Of a DNA stretch of 64,000 nt, positions 1 through 10,530 are shown one piece after another (within the stretch, counting starts at the first letter, position 1; the number at the start of each line of letters is the position of its first letter). The position numbers and the translations under genes are program-made. Source of the DNA: Sepiola atlantica (taxonomy: Eukaryota > Mollusca > Cephalopoda > Sepiida > Sepiolidae); NCBI GenBank assembly GCA_963556195.1, contig OY744522.1, forward strand, positions 32,614,324 to 32,678,323. The letters run 5' to 3'. The notes beneath the pieces were generated by a model. It was not told the DNA's origin. It did no database searches and saw only the letters and a list, made by a program, of their open reading frames with translations.

Positions 1-429
1 CTCACTCTATGCCCCGTACGGTGGGATTTATTCAGTCAATACTATTCAATATGGCGTAATCATTAATAAGAATCCATTAAAATAGTATTTGCCTCGATTC
101 TCTTCGTGTGCGCTTACTCAAACACCGAAGTGTAAGTAAATTCAAATAAAATAATATTGCCACGGATGTCTGTTCGCCAGATATTCATTGTAACACGAAC
201 GTTCGCTGAAGTAATTACACTCTTTGTTCATCAAATATTAAAAGAAAATACCAAGTAAAACCGATTCGCCATTACTTTCATTGATAAAAGGGAAAAACAT
301 AAATATTTTTTCGCATTACGACAAAACAAAATTCATCATAAAACAAAGCTAGCAGTTTTATTCTCGTACTTTTAGAATAAAACACTTTTTGAGCATGCAA
401 TCATGGAAAACAGACATTATTACGCTTTT
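1..429. repeat. Dispersed repeat R1, copy 1, left part
   Basis: This stretch is closely similar over about 400 bp to 12567-12980; both contain matching blocks such as tgccccgta and caaagctagcagttttattc. It continues after a SINE insertion at 785-1140, where ctaaagctgggttaataaac matches 13072 and 4876. No coding sequence is visible. The class is unknown. Three copies in this window show that it is an interspersed repeat. Confidence 0.8.
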
Positions 430-445
430 GGTTCACATGACTCCT
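430..445. repeat. Target-site duplication, left (SINE 446-768)
   Basis: ggttcacatgactcct is repeated exactly at 769-784. Sixteen bp fits LINE-machinery (target-primed) insertion. Confidence 0.9.
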
Positions 446-768
446 CGTTATTTATCTACCTCCCACAAGGTAAGATGTGACACAAGGTCGGGAAAGTGGG
501 ATTAGATAAGCCAGCGCTCGAGAGGTGAGCACTCTGGCCATTTAAAAATTGTCTGAGCAGCCCCGTCGGCATTCCCTGGTAGAGGCGCCTCAGACAGTAA
601 GCAATAAACTTACTCCTCCCCAAAGGGGGGTGGGGGAAAGCCTGGGAGGGTGCACCTCCTAGAACTGCACAGGACCGGCAACCCCCAATAGACCGGCGTA
701 AATCCAGACCTAAAGGCCCGGACGATACTGGTTTATTAGGTGGGGGTAAAAATACCCCTAGTTGAACT
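446..768 (-). mobile_element. SINE with the same body as the U2-headed array but a different 5' head
   Basis: The segment is bounded by a perfect 16-bp duplication, ggttcacatgactcct, at 430-445 and 769-784, so it is one insertion of 323 bp. Read on the minus strand, its 3' two-thirds matches the SINE units at 27.2-29.8 kb: tgtgcagttctaggagg, the GAGGAGTAAG segment, the closing ctcgagcgctggctta block and the tail ending gaggtagataaataa. The tail is the type found in array unit 4. The 5' part does not carry the U2-like head (ggccttttggctaaga is absent). It has about 110 bp of unrelated sequence with a GC-rich hairpin near the end. I do not recognise the source of that head. Confidence 0.88.
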
Positions 769-784
769 GGTTCACATGACTCCT
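769..784. repeat. Target-site duplication, right (SINE 446-768)
   Basis: Exact copy of 430-445, flanking the head end of the minus-strand SINE. Confidence 0.9.
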
Positions 785-1140
785 ATTGTTTTTTTTATAG
801 ACATAAAAATTCTAGTATCTATTATTATACTAAAGCTGGGTTAATAAACGTTTGTTTCCTTAAGATTTTTTTCCCTATATATTTACCCCTTCCCCCAAAT
901 ACATATTAAAACATTCCTTGGTATTGGAATTAGCCGTAATTTGCAATTTACTTACCAAGTGACCCATCTTTTAATAAGTTTCTGTCTATTACACTCACCC
1001 TCTCTCACTGTATGTTATTTGATACTACCGTTATTATTTTATACGGTGCTTCTCTCTCCCTCTCCCCCTCTCTCTCTCTCTCTCTCTCTCTGTATTTATC
1101 TCTTTGTGGAGCTCTTATCTATCCATATAAAACAATTTAA
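785..1140. repeat. Dispersed repeat R1, copy 1, right part
   Basis: Continues R1 after the SINE. The blocks ctaaagctgggttaataaac, attaaaacattcc and the pyrimidine-rich end with (TC)n at 1071-1091 run parallel to 5988-6345 and 13736-14012. No gene is visible. Confidence 0.75.
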
Positions 1141-1385
1141 TAAGAGTTAAAAACCAATTGCCTAATGCCTTAAACAAGACACCTTTTGCTCGACACATTT
1201 TTCAGTGTAAATATCGACGAATATTCAGAGAGTATTTTTCTGGAGCGAAGTCTGTCAGTTTTAGTCTTAATAACGAAATGTATCAACAGGTAACGAGTGG
1301 GGATGATCAGTTCTTTGTGTGCGATTTTGCCGAATATTTTCATGGGGTTTTAGGAATTCTTGCTGTTTAATCATACTCCTAGACT

Positions 1386-2215
1386 GGTTTGTTATTGGCG
1401 CTAGGTGGATATCACCTTTGTCTTATTGAAGTCCTGACACGATGTAAGAGACCTACTCTTTTTGATGTTTTCATTGAAAGGCTACAGAATAACTTTACCA
1501 CTACTATATATAGGAAACCGACGTTTACGGGCTTGTATGTTACTTTTGAGCCGAAAGATCAGTTTGATCGCGACTCTTGTTCATCGCCTTACAATGATTT
1601 ACATTGAATTGTTTGCCCGACGGCATATTATCTAAATACATTAAACCAAAAAAATTGCTAAGTTTAATAGTAACACACTTTTTGTCCACCACACTGTACA
1701 GTTTATCTGAAACTCTACTTCATTGGTGCTATTAGTCAAAGCTCTGTGTGAGTTTTAGTACCAGAACCGTTCGCTTTCCCTCCTCCCACATAAATGAATT
1801 CTATACACTACAGAAGAGTTTAGTTACATATAAATTCAAATGCCAGTGTGAGATTGTCTATGTGGGTTGTACTTTTCAGCGTTTGGAGGTTAAAGTGACG
1901 CACCATGTCCCTGCTTGCTTTCGCATGTCACGGGTGGAGAAAATAAATATATTAACAAGCGTATCCGGGCGTTCGTAGATCACATCCGTGCGTTCGTAGA
2001 TCACATCTGGGCGCTCACAGATTCATGAGTCGTCCATTGGTCAGCACTTATATAACAATGACGTGTCCGTTGATGCGTATTCCGATTGTTGTTTCTGCGT
2101 TTTGCACAAGACACGTTCGTACACTATCTCAGTGAATTGGAGCCGGTAAACGTAACCACCAGGAGGCCTTCTCTCTGTATGCAAAATATATGTCACACAA
2201 TTTAGACTTATTCCA
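1386..2215 (+). pseudogene. Penelope-like element relic: end of RT and GIY-YIG region
   Basis: Translation gives pieces of a PLE protein in order, in different frames. First comes LFDVFIERLQNNF followed by TIYRKPTFTGLY (about 1460-1545), the end of the PLE reverse transcriptase. Then VTYKFKCQCEIVYVGCT (about 1825-1875), the cysteine-bearing entry to a GIY-YIG endonuclease with the YVG motif. Then FCVLHKAR and TRRPSLCMQN (about 2090-2185), the usual C-terminal signature. Stops and frame changes at about 1605, 1660-1740 and 1978 make it dead. The family link rests on recalled PLE proteins. The 1141-1385 stretch before it may be more of the same element but is not recognisable. Confidence 0.72.
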
Positions 2216-2590
2216 AGAGCTTTACAAAGAAATTGCCCCTCTCTGCGTTAATTTACTTTCTATTTTTCTCCGCTCTGCTTTCCAGAAATTGCTTTCTCCC
2301 TGTTCGAGAAAATTCGGCAATATTCTTTCCTTTACTCCTTTTAAAGAAACATAGCTTAATAATTAATGATTTATTTATTTTAATCGATATTCGTCAACGT
2401 TTACTTTTGAAAATGTGTCGACGGAAAAGCGCCTCAAGTTTTAGTCGACTGGTCTTTCGACTATTATTCAAACATTTTTCTCTCCTGACTATGTAGTGGT
2501 GTTCCCCCACCATTTAATATTCTTACTTTAAGTGTGCAATCCACGCAAGAATTGATATAGATGACTCCGTTTTTCTTTTTAAAACGCTAA
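2216..2590. other. No recognisable feature
   Basis: An 87-codon open stretch (2233-2496) resembles nothing I know. It is rich in F, L and S, as expected from translating T-rich DNA. Confidence 0.5.
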
Positions 2591-2822
<232 letters not shown>

Positions 2823-2824
<2 letters not shown>

Positions 2825-3217
2825 TGTGTTTGTATTTAGGTAGCATATTTTCATTGAAGCAAACGTGTTTAAATTTTATTTCGTTAGCATAGAGGTTTAA
2901 GTTATAGCTCAATAGTGTACGACTAGAGCTCTTAATTTAATATTATATAAAACCTTAGTCAATTCAGGGAACAATTTTCCATAAAATCACTACAAACACT
3001 TTTATTAAGATAAAATTGTTTCTGACTTTCTCAATAACATGCATTTTCGTGATTTACAAAATATCAGCTTAAAAGTTCACTCGCCAAGCTGACGAAACTG
3101 AAGAGCATTTTATAAACATTTATTATTTTTGCTGACAATTTGTTTCTAAGGAAATACTTTCAATCCATATTGTGTATTTGAATGTTCATATCGTGATATG
3201 TGCCAATACCATATGTT

Positions 3218-3258
<41 letters not shown>

Positions 3259-3816
3259 TATATATATTTAGATTTTTCACTTATAAAATAGATCATTCAG
3301 TGAAGATCGGGGTTGTTCCAATAAAAACAAGCTCGATGATACTCGATTACAGAGTACAGAGCATTTATATGTGATTTTATGAAGGCTTACCAAAGCATTC
3401 CTTTCAGGACACCAATGGTCACCATTAAAGATATTTTTTCTTACAAATATTATTTATTCAAATTAAATGTTTTTTCCTACACGTGTTTCACTACCTTGCA
3501 GGTACTTGTTTGGCAGATCATCAAGGAAATTAAATGTCTGGAATACGGGTTTCAACTGCCGACAATACACAATGTGGCGTTGCAATAGTTGAGGTCACTT
3601 AAGAAGAGAAGAGAAGAGGAAAAAAAAAAAATAAAAGTTAAAATTAAAAAAACAAGGAAGAACAACGATAACAAAAAGAAAGTCCTAGAAAAAGTCTTAG
3701 AAAAGTAGCTCGTGCATTATTTCTTCCACCAAGCCAACAAGCAAATAATCGGTCCCAAATACATAAAAAAAAAAAAAAAACGGAACAATGTGCGGTAATA
3801 CACTTTCACGTCGGCC

Positions 3817-3886
<70 letters not shown>

Positions 3887-3892
3887 CTTTTT
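2823..3892. other. Non-coding stretch with two (TA)n tracts
   Basis: (TA)n lies at about 3222-3266 and about 3820-3886, and a purine-rich run at 3600-3680. Otherwise no element or gene is recognised. Confidence 0.6.
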
Positions 3893-3984
3893 TCTTTATT
3901 GTACTTCAAAGTAAGTTCTCAGAAATCTAGGGGCCACTTTCTTCTCTATATGAGATATATTGCTATTTGAGTGTTCTATTAAAG
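3893..3984 (+). repeat. Direct repeat, copy 1 of 2
   Basis: About 92 bp (tacttcaaagtaagttctca through ctattaaag) is repeated with divergence at 4410-4507 in the same orientation. The interval of about 430 bp between them holds no gene. Confidence 0.7.
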
Positions 3985-4409
3985 TTCTCCTTTACCTCTA
4001 CAATGTTGAGTTAGAAAAAAGTGAAGAACATTAATTTTCCTCTATCTAATTGACTAGTTAACTACGTTATAGTATATATTTCTTGTGGTCTTTTGATCTT
4101 TTGATCTTTTGGTCTTACCGGATTCTAGGACAATAATTAATCTAGTCTGGTGGAGTACCCATTTTAGTGCTGTTACTAGAGGCAACACCACTTGGAGAAG
4201 GTGCATCATTTCTCGTATGAGCCGGTATGTAACGATACCGAGGTAATCTTATTTGGGATCCAAATATTATATTATTTTGAATATTTGGTATCCCCATGTC
4301 AGGTTATTCTGATAAACCCCTGTACAGATAGACCTCAGACACTCGAGGATAGTATCTAATAGGCATTCAAATTCTCTGCAGTAGACATTTAAACTCTCTC
4401 TCTTTTTTG

Positions 4410-4507
4410 TTTCATTTTACTTCAGTCGAAGTTCTCGGAAATCAAGGGACCCATTTTAACACTTTATCTCTATATGAGATACATTGATATTCGAATATTC
4501 CACTAAA
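4410..4507 (+). repeat. Direct repeat, copy 2 of 2
   Basis: Diverged copy of 3893-3984; both contain ctctatatgagata. It ends where the SINE at 4508 begins. Confidence 0.7.
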
Positions 4508-4705
4508 GTGGCGAACTATGTTTATGGTGCGCCTGGTTCGAGTTCTGCCAAGACTATGCATTACTTTCACTAATATCCTTGGGAAAGTTATGAATCCATA
4601 TATCCCCAATATGTATTATATTGTGCAGATAATCTAGAAAAAGGAAAATTCCGAAATACAATCAGTCTGGTTCTTCTTATTGTCGAACTTTGATTTTACT
4701 TATAC
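4508..4705 (+). mobile_element. tRNA-type SINE, diverged copy
   Basis: Contains a good Pol III B-box match, ggttcgagttc (4538-4548), then a body shared with 12183-12415: gggaaagttatgaatccata, a segment with tatattgtgc, and caatcagtctgg. The A-box end is eroded. Confidence 0.65.
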
Positions 4706-4787
4706 TGTGGTGGTGCAAGGTCACTGGGTTCATACGTTGTCTTAAGTACATTTCTAAGTACTTAACTTCAATTGGTATTATTATATG

Positions 4788-4879
4788 CATAGACATTGTT
4801 TAGAAGAAACTAACCTGTAAACTGTCACTTTCTGGAAAACATAACTATACTTGAAATGCGATTATATAATTTATACTAA
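4788..4879. repeat. Dispersed repeat R1, copy 2, left part
   Basis: Matches 12975-13078 (gaagaaactaacctgtaaac, then a ctaaagctg block). It is interrupted by the Merlin element and resumes at 5988. Confidence 0.75.
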
Positions 4880-4887
4880 AGCTGCGT
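4880..4887. repeat. Merlin target-site duplication, left
   Basis: agctgcgt recurs exactly at 5980-5987. Eight bp is the usual length for Merlin elements. Confidence 0.9.
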
Positions 4888-5019
4888 GGTACTACTCCAG
4901 GCTATGCGCCTAATTTCCGTCACTGCTCGGCCGCAGCGATCGGGCAGGTCCCGGAAGCGTCCGAGAGCTGCCGAGTCGAAAACGAGACTGCCGAGTTAAA
5001 AACGAGGCTGTAAACAAAA
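4888..5019 (+). repeat. Merlin terminal inverted repeat, left
   Basis: Inverted match to 5848-5979 with a few mismatches and short indels; begins GGTACTACTCC. Confidence 0.88.
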
Positions 5020-5081
5020 CTGGAAAAAAAAACTGACCAATATCAACCATACTGAAACTGATCTACCTGTGGTCCCAGGAT

Positions 5082-5598
5082 ATGGCGACAAGGAAGAATC
5101 TACGCAAGGAATGCGGCGTACTGTCTCCAACCACGCAAGTGGACTGGAAGAATTTTCTGCGGGAGGTCTGCACGGAACATCTGTCGCGCAACCATCGGCG
5201 ACTCGGAGGCCCAGGGCATACGGTGGAAATAGACGAGTCTCTATTCAACCGTCGTAAACATAACGTTGAACGTGTTCTCCAGCCGCTTGTCTGGGTCTTC
5301 GGGGGGGGGGGGGGGATACGACCCCGCAGAGAAGGGTTAGAGTTTTCTTGGTGACAGTGCCTAACAGGAATGCCGAAACCCTAACCCTTCCAATAATCAA
5401 GCAGTACGTCGCACCTGAGACCACGGTAGTATCCGGTTGCTGGAGGGCGTATAACAGGTTAGGAGAGGAGGGGTATCGGCACCTTACGGTGAACCACAGC
5501 GAGAACTTCGTGGACCCGACAACGGGTGCCTGCACCAACCACGGAAGGAAGAGAAACAAGGAAACAAAAAGGAGTGCGCGACGAGCAGGGCACTCGTA
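5082..5598 (+). pseudogene. Merlin transposase, N-terminally truncated and frameshifted
   Basis: The reading starts at 5082 (MATRKNLRKECG) and enters the family late, at VDWKNFLREVC, so the N-terminal zinc-ribbon half is missing. HTVEIDESLFNRRKHN carries the first catalytic Asp and WVFGG follows. Frame is then lost in a run of 14 G at 5300-5313 and resumes as FLVTVPNRNAETLTL (about 5348). In TTVVSGCWRAYN the second catalytic Asp of the usual SDCW motif is Gly. NHSENFVDPTTGA follows, and the last acidic residue region is replaced by unrelated Lys/Arg-rich sequence up to the stop at 5599. The protein cannot be active. If the element moved, it used a transposase from elsewhere. Confidence 0.88.
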
Positions 5599-5847
5599 GA
5601 CGGCTCAGCTAAAAAAAACAAGCGCCCCCACCCTCCCATAAAAATCTATAAAACAGAAAGACTTGCCTAATTGAAAAAAAAAGTTTAAAAAATGGTTCAA
5701 AAATAAAAATAAAAAGTTTATTTATTTCAGCTACGAGTTTGTTCATTTCTTTCATTTTTTTTTTTTAATATATGCATTTCTTTCTTTCCGTATTCATCGT
5801 CTTATATTGTCGTCTGCCAACCTTCCATTTTTGCACGATTTTCGGTT

Positions 5848-5979
5848 TTGTTTATACAGCCTCGTTTTCGTTTCGCCAGCCTCGTTTTCGACTCGGCAGC
5901 TCTCGGGCACTTCCGCGACGTGCCCGATCGCTGTGGCCGAGCAGTCACGGAAATTAGGCGCATAGCCTGGAGTAGTACC
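5848..5979 (-). repeat. Merlin terminal inverted repeat, right
   Basis: Inverted counterpart of 4888-5019. Confidence 0.88.
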
Positions 5980-5987
5980 AGCTGCGT
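5980..5987. repeat. Merlin target-site duplication, right
   Basis: agctgcgt, identical to 4880-4887. Confidence 0.9.
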
Positions 5988-6345
5988 TAATCTACGCTTG
6001 TTTCCTTTCGACTTTTTGCTACTAAATATTTGAATCCCCAAAAAACATACATGTTAAAACATTCATTTGTATTGGGATTGAGTTATATTTGAAAACACAT
6101 TTATTTTAATAATAAGGCGTCATGTCAAATTTATTCACCACGTCACACATCTTTTACCAAGTTTCTGTGTATTACTTTCACCCTCTCTCACTCACTATAT
6201 TGTTTGATTCCTACTCTTATTTTATACAGTGTATATCTACTCTAGCTTCTGTATGTCTGTCTGTCTGTCGCCCTGTCTCTGTCTCTGTCTCTGTCTCTGT
6301 CTCTGTCTCTGTCTCTGTCTCTGTCTCTGTCTCTCTCTCATAACA
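5988..6345. repeat. Dispersed repeat R1, copy 2, right part, with (TGTCTC)n
   Basis: Parallels 13736-14012: gttaaaacattcatttgtat, tattgggattgagttat and a CT-rich end. The 3' end has expanded into (GTCT)n and (TGTCTC)n at 6257-6334. Confidence 0.75.
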
Positions 6346-6369
6346 TTACATAACATTCAATAAGTCGCG

Positions 6370-6565
6370 GGCCTAGCTAATAAAACACATTTTATGCAAC
6401 ATTCGACTTTATTCATCAACATAGTCTCCTTCAAATGCGATCAACTGAATACACGCTTTTCTAACAAGTTGGTGTATTTTTATAGAACGATTTGTCTTTG
6501 GCCTCAAAATACACCTCAGTTACCGATATCACCTTTTCATTTGAGCGAAATCTCTCTCTCTCTCT
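6370..6565 (-). pseudogene. mariner transposase C-terminus, relic
   Basis: Minus-strand translation gives SNEKVISVTEVYFEAKDKSF, the C-terminal end of mauritiana-type mariner transposases. It is followed in shifted frames by LLEKRV and by LKETMLMN where GDYVDE is expected. A (TC)n tract at 6550-6573 replaces the upstream part. Only the last ~60 codons remain, so the catalytic DD34D triad is absent. Confidence 0.72.
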
Positions 6566-6851
6566 CTCTCTCTGCAGGATTTCTTTTAGAGGGCAGATCT
6601 GGAGAAAAGGGTACGTGCGAAAGCTATTCGCAGTGTAATTCATGTAGTTTTACCAACGTTGCGATCGACTTATGACACGGTGAATTGTCCTGATGAACGG
6701 GTGTAACACTACGCCTAACCGTTGGGTATATAAACTATTATACACCCGTGTTTGGTTTTTCGTAGTAACCCCCATGGTGTTGACAATACATGCGCTGTGA
6801 AACTCGACTTCTCTTCGGCTGTTTATAAAAACCACGGACACTTGTTGTTTG

Positions 6852-7195
6852 GTTATAAAGGTTTTAATTATAACAAAACAGAAAACTCCGTACGCGAGAT
6901 AGAGATAGAGAGAGAGAGAAGCAAACAGATAGATCGACAGATAAATCGCCTACTTTGTTACACTTAACTACATTATGCGCGACCCCCTAACGTAAGTGGC
7001 GACGTTTTGTGCCCACTTCATTTGTCAACAACAACAAAAAAAGACTGATACTCCATCTGGTGGTAGTCACGGGGTTTCCTTGACTTCCGCTTTTAGATCA
7101 ACCCCTTTTTATGGCGACACTCAAATACTTTCATCCGGGTATCCCTTTCGCTATCTAACACACTTCCATTACCAAATTCTTAAAATGCCTTTATG
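6852..7195 (+). repeat. Dispersed repeat R2, copy 1
   Basis: Homologous to 8977-9195 and 9979-10203. Shared blocks are gttataaaggtttta, cagataaatcgcct, tacattatgcgcgacc and tcgctatctaacaca. No coding content is recognised. It may be LTR or DNA-transposon sequence. Confidence 0.7.
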
Positions 7196-8690
7196 AAATG
7201 TATTTTCTATGTACGCGCCCTTTCAACACTCGTTCCATTCTATATCTAAAAACAGGCAAAAATAGATAAAAACATTTAACATTCACTATATAGTCAGCCA
7301 TCTACTTTGCTGTAAGATGTCTCTACTACCGTTTACCATACGTTTCGACACTCTTAAGCTTTTTTATATGGAGTCCAGAAACTCCCCACAAAGATAGTTA
7401 TTTGAATTCATACCCGGAGCCGGCTTCACCTGCATTTTCTCTTTCTTCTTTCCAAGGGTTTCTTATTAACCTATGGTCGGTGTCACGTGCCTTTCTCACT
7501 ATCCTTCTTCTAAGGTGCTCTCTTTAAGCGTCACGTGCCTTTTGCACTATGACTGTACCAAAGGGCTCCCGTTAAACCGGGGCTGGCGTCACTATCCTTC
7601 TTCCAAGGAGCTCCAATTATTTCAACATCGGCCTAACTATCGCTAAAATGGCGGCCGTCTCCAACGCCCATATAAGTCCGCCTCGATCCACGAAAACAGG
7701 TTCAATTTTAACAACCTCGCTTATTCAGACCCAATAATTCAAAGACCTCTCGTTTTTTTTTTCTATCTTCTTAATTAATTAGCTGACACGAGTTTCTGTA
7801 ATCGACCACCGTTTTTTTTCATTCTAGCCTTTATTCCCTTTGACCCTCTTTCTCTATTTTCCCTACAAGATACAGCAACCAACAGACCCTGATCGCTCAC
7901 CACAAAAAAATCCCAGAATGCAATTCCTTCTTTTCTGACCAAGATGCAACACCAAACAAAAAAGCATGTGTAAGAATGACAAAACAAACAAGAAAAGAAA
8001 ACAATCGTCTTCTCTTTTCCTTCTGTCTATTTGTGTGTGCATGCGGGTGTGCATGTGTGTGTGTGTGTGTGTGTGCATGTGGGTGTACATGTGTGTGTGC
8101 ATGTGTGTCGTGTGTATAACTGTAAGTCCTAAAACGCACACTGTCATTTTCCTTTCTTCACATCCTTCCATGTTCCCTTCTATTCTTCCTTATCTCTTAT
8201 TAAAAATTTCAGGCGATCAGCAGCGCATTTAATCTCCTGTCAGTGTGTCCGTGTATGCGATTCAACCAACATCTGTCCCCCAGATGTTTCCTCATCTCTA
8301 CCCATTGTCCGCGTGTGTGTGTGTAACAATATATTTCTTTCAGTCATTGTGTGTGCGTTTGTATTTTTCTTCTTTTCTTTTCTTTTTGTTGACATGTACG
8401 TAAAACGTACACTTTCTTGTCCCAAATGTGTGCAGATTGGTATTAACTTTTTGCATGTAAATTTACATACACAAAATAAAAAGAATTGTACTCACATCGT
8501 CTGGAAACATTTCTATTTCTTTCGCCTCTCTCCCTTAAATGTTCCTGCTTTTTCTCTTTTCTCTTTTTTTGTCTATTTCGTTTCTTTTCTTTCTGTCTAT
8601 TCCTATTTTTCTTTTCCTTTCTTTAATGTTTGTATCTTTTCATTGGCTGTTCTTTTCCTGTTCGTTCCTTTTTTTTATAAGTGTAAAAAG
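7196..8690. other. Non-coding stretch
   Basis: No element is recognised. Contents are a loose duplication of tcacgtgcctttctcactat and related phrases (7480-7620), a (TG)n tract at 8033-8107 and long pyrimidine-rich runs. Confidence 0.55.
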
Positions 8691-8692
8691 AC

Positions 8693-8886
8693 AACAAAAT
8701 CAAAGTTCGACTCACATTCCTTCCTCTCTATTCTATCTCTTTCTCTTTCTCTCTCTCTCTCTCCTTCTCTCTCTCTCTCTCTCTCTGTTTCTCTCTCTCT
8801 CTCTGTTTCTCTCTCTCTCTCTGTTTCTCTCTCTCTCTCTGTTTCTCTCTCTCCTTGGCTCGATGATCGTCTCTCACTTGTTTGGA
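8693..8886 (+). repeat. Tandem duplication unit, copy 1
   Basis: acaacaaaatcaaagttcga through gatgatcgtctctcacttg recurs at 9196-9311 plus 9963-9979, where a solo LTR splits it. The interior is (TC)n with a 15-bp variant repeat containing ctgtttctctc at about 8787-8850. Confidence 0.85.
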
Positions 8887-8976
8887 CCCTCGTCTTGACT
8901 AGTATTTTGTCAAAATAGTTTAATGACTGTAGCACCAAATCGTAATAGTAACGCGACTGCTGATCGGCTCTTGGTT

Positions 8977-9195
8977 TGGTTATAAAGGTTTTACTTAGCA
9001 CGAAACAGAAAACTTCGTACGCGTGAGAGAGATAGGAAGAGAGAGCGATAGAAGGAGAGAGAGAGAGAGAAGGAGAGGCAAACAGATAGATAGATAAATC
9101 GCCTGCCTCTTTACACTGAACTACATTGTACGCGACCGCCCTCACGGGACCGGCAATATTTGCGTCCACTTACCTCAGTCGTCAGCAGGAAAAGA
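8977..9195 (+). repeat. Dispersed repeat R2, copy 2
   Basis: Matches 6852-7195, and 9979-10203 at high identity (acattgtacgcgaccgccc, cttacctcagtcgtcagcag). Part of the local tandem duplication. Confidence 0.8.
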
Positions 9196-9239
9196 CAACA
9201 AAATCAAAGTTCGATTCACATTCCTTCCTCTCTATTCTA

Positions 9240-9286
<47 letters not shown>

Positions 9287-9311
9287 CTCTCTCTCCTTGG
9301 CTAGATGATCG
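9196..9311 (+). repeat. Tandem duplication unit, copy 2 (interrupted)
   Basis: Repeats 8693-8875 with a shorter (TC)n tract. It breaks off at gatgatcg where the solo LTR begins. Confidence 0.85.
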
Positions 9312-9958
9312 TGTGGGGGTCGTCATACCTTTTTTTGGTGATAACTTCCTCCACAAATAAAAATAATAATAAGAAGATTTACATGCAAAATCAACGGAAG
9401 TTTATTTACTGAAATAAACTATTAACAAATAGAATATATTTCTTTTTGTAATGAGTTCATGAGTCCTTCCTTTAGTTTCAGGGTAAGTAAAAAGAAGAAT
9501 GTCTTTTCTTTTGTTGAAATGTTCCTTTGTTATAAAATGTAAAAAGAGGCAATAGGTAATGTTCGCCTGTGAAATTGTATGAAGTGCGCGAAAGGGTGAA
9601 ATGGAAGAGTGATAGTAAGATGCGTGTAACCTCCGGATGAAAAGTCAGTTGAAAGAGAAAGTTTGATGTTTGTGTGTGCTTAAATACTATTTGGATAGGC
9701 TCCAGCGAGCTTAAGGAGAAAACTTTAGAAAAATATGTCTTTGGAGAAATCTCATTGGACAGAAATATCACGTGGTGTGCTCTCAACTACGTCCGCTCGT
9801 TTTGAGTTGATTTAATATATAAGGCCACATCGGAATTTGCGTGGGCGTTATTTTTTATTTGTCACGCGCCAATACAATTATATTCACTCTGCGCGCCTAA
9901 ATTGTATTTATCCCAAACAACAATTTTTATTCGAATCTTAACCGTGTGAACTGGCACA
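9312..9958 (+). mobile_element. Solo LTR, 647 bp
   Basis: Comparison with the uninterrupted copy at 8863-8886 shows an insertion. It starts TGTGGGGGTC and ends CTGGCACA, so it has canonical TG...CA ends with a TGTG/CACA inverted pair. It is flanked by atcg at 9308-9311 and 9959-9962. There is no coding content. A TATA-like ttaatatataaggcc lies at about 9810-9824, where an LTR promoter would be. I infer loss of the internal region by LTR-LTR recombination. The parent family is not identified. Confidence 0.82.
9810..9824 (+). promoter_or_regulatory. TATA-like element of the solo LTR
   Basis: ttaatatataaggcc lies about 135 bp before the LTR 3' end, a plausible U3/R position. Confidence 0.45.
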
Positions 9959-9978
9959 ATCGTCTCTCACTTGTTTGG

Positions 9979-10203
9979 ACAGATAAATCGCCTGCCTCTT
10001 TACACTGAACTACATTGTACGCGACCGCCCCCACGGGACTGGCAATATTTGCGTCCACTTACCTCAGTCGTCAGCAGGAAAAGAGACTGAGACCTTCTCT
10101 GGTTCAAGTCACGTGGTTTCTTCAACTTTTGATTTTAGTCCTCCTCCCTTTTAGGGCGCCACTCAAACCCTTCTATCCGAACATTTACTTCGCTATCTAA
10201 CAC
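9979..10203 (+). repeat. Dispersed repeat R2, copy 3
   Basis: Near-identical to 9095-9190 at its start. It then follows copy 1 to tcgctatctaacaca. Confidence 0.8.
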
Positions 10204-10339
10204 AAGCACTATTTTTTCTTCATTTGTACTCGTTTTTTTATCGATTCCTTCCTTCAAACGCACCAATCATGCTATAGAGTATTCGCTAATGATGGTTCTT
10301 CACAAGGTAATCGATGAACAAAATACATTGTGATACTAT

Positions 10340-10530
10340 CATTGCCACGGGACTCACATGTGATAGTATCGTGACCCGTGACGTGGATTTTGGTATGTCT
10401 GCGCTATGAGAACGTCTTTGGAAGGAATCTGATCGTTCCGGCACGGTTCCAGCAGCTCCCTGGGGGGGGTCACAAAAGTAACCCACCACTTTTATGAAGC
10501 GGTTGACCATTATTTCTTCTTGTTTGAGCC
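10340..10530 (+). repeat. SINE-like repeat R7, copy 1
   Basis: Shares tgcgctatgagaacgtcttt, ggaaggaatctgat, a C-rich block and atgaagcggttgaccat with 62535-62660 in the same order and orientation. The head is not recognised. Confidence 0.55.

Larger units (their letters stand above)
4888..5979 (+). mobile_element. Merlin (IS1595-type) DNA transposon, internally deleted
   Basis: The element is 1,092 bp with terminal inverted repeats of about 130 bp (4888-5019 and 5848-5979). Both ends begin ggtactactccaggctatgc when read inward, and an 8-bp duplication flanks it. Inside is a broken DDE transposase of the ISXO2/IS1595 kind, which defines Merlin. The duplication sits in R1 copy 2: removing the element and one TSD restores the ctaaagctg...ttaat context seen in the other R1 copies. 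The long, well-preserved inverted repeats suggest fairly recent movement in trans. Confidence 0.93.

Noticed and set aside
4210..4250. GGTAT...ATACC stem with tatgag before it as a hammerhead
   Set aside because: The following box is gagg and not gaaa, and no helix I or cleavage triplet is visible.
5063..5559. Minus-strand and alternative-frame open stretches across the Merlin element
   Set aside because: They overlap the transposase frame and lack family motifs.
8313..9308. Leu-Ser-rich frames up to 201 codons
   Set aside because: They are products of (TC)n and pyrimidine tracts. The opposite strand gives Glu-Arg repeats of similar length.
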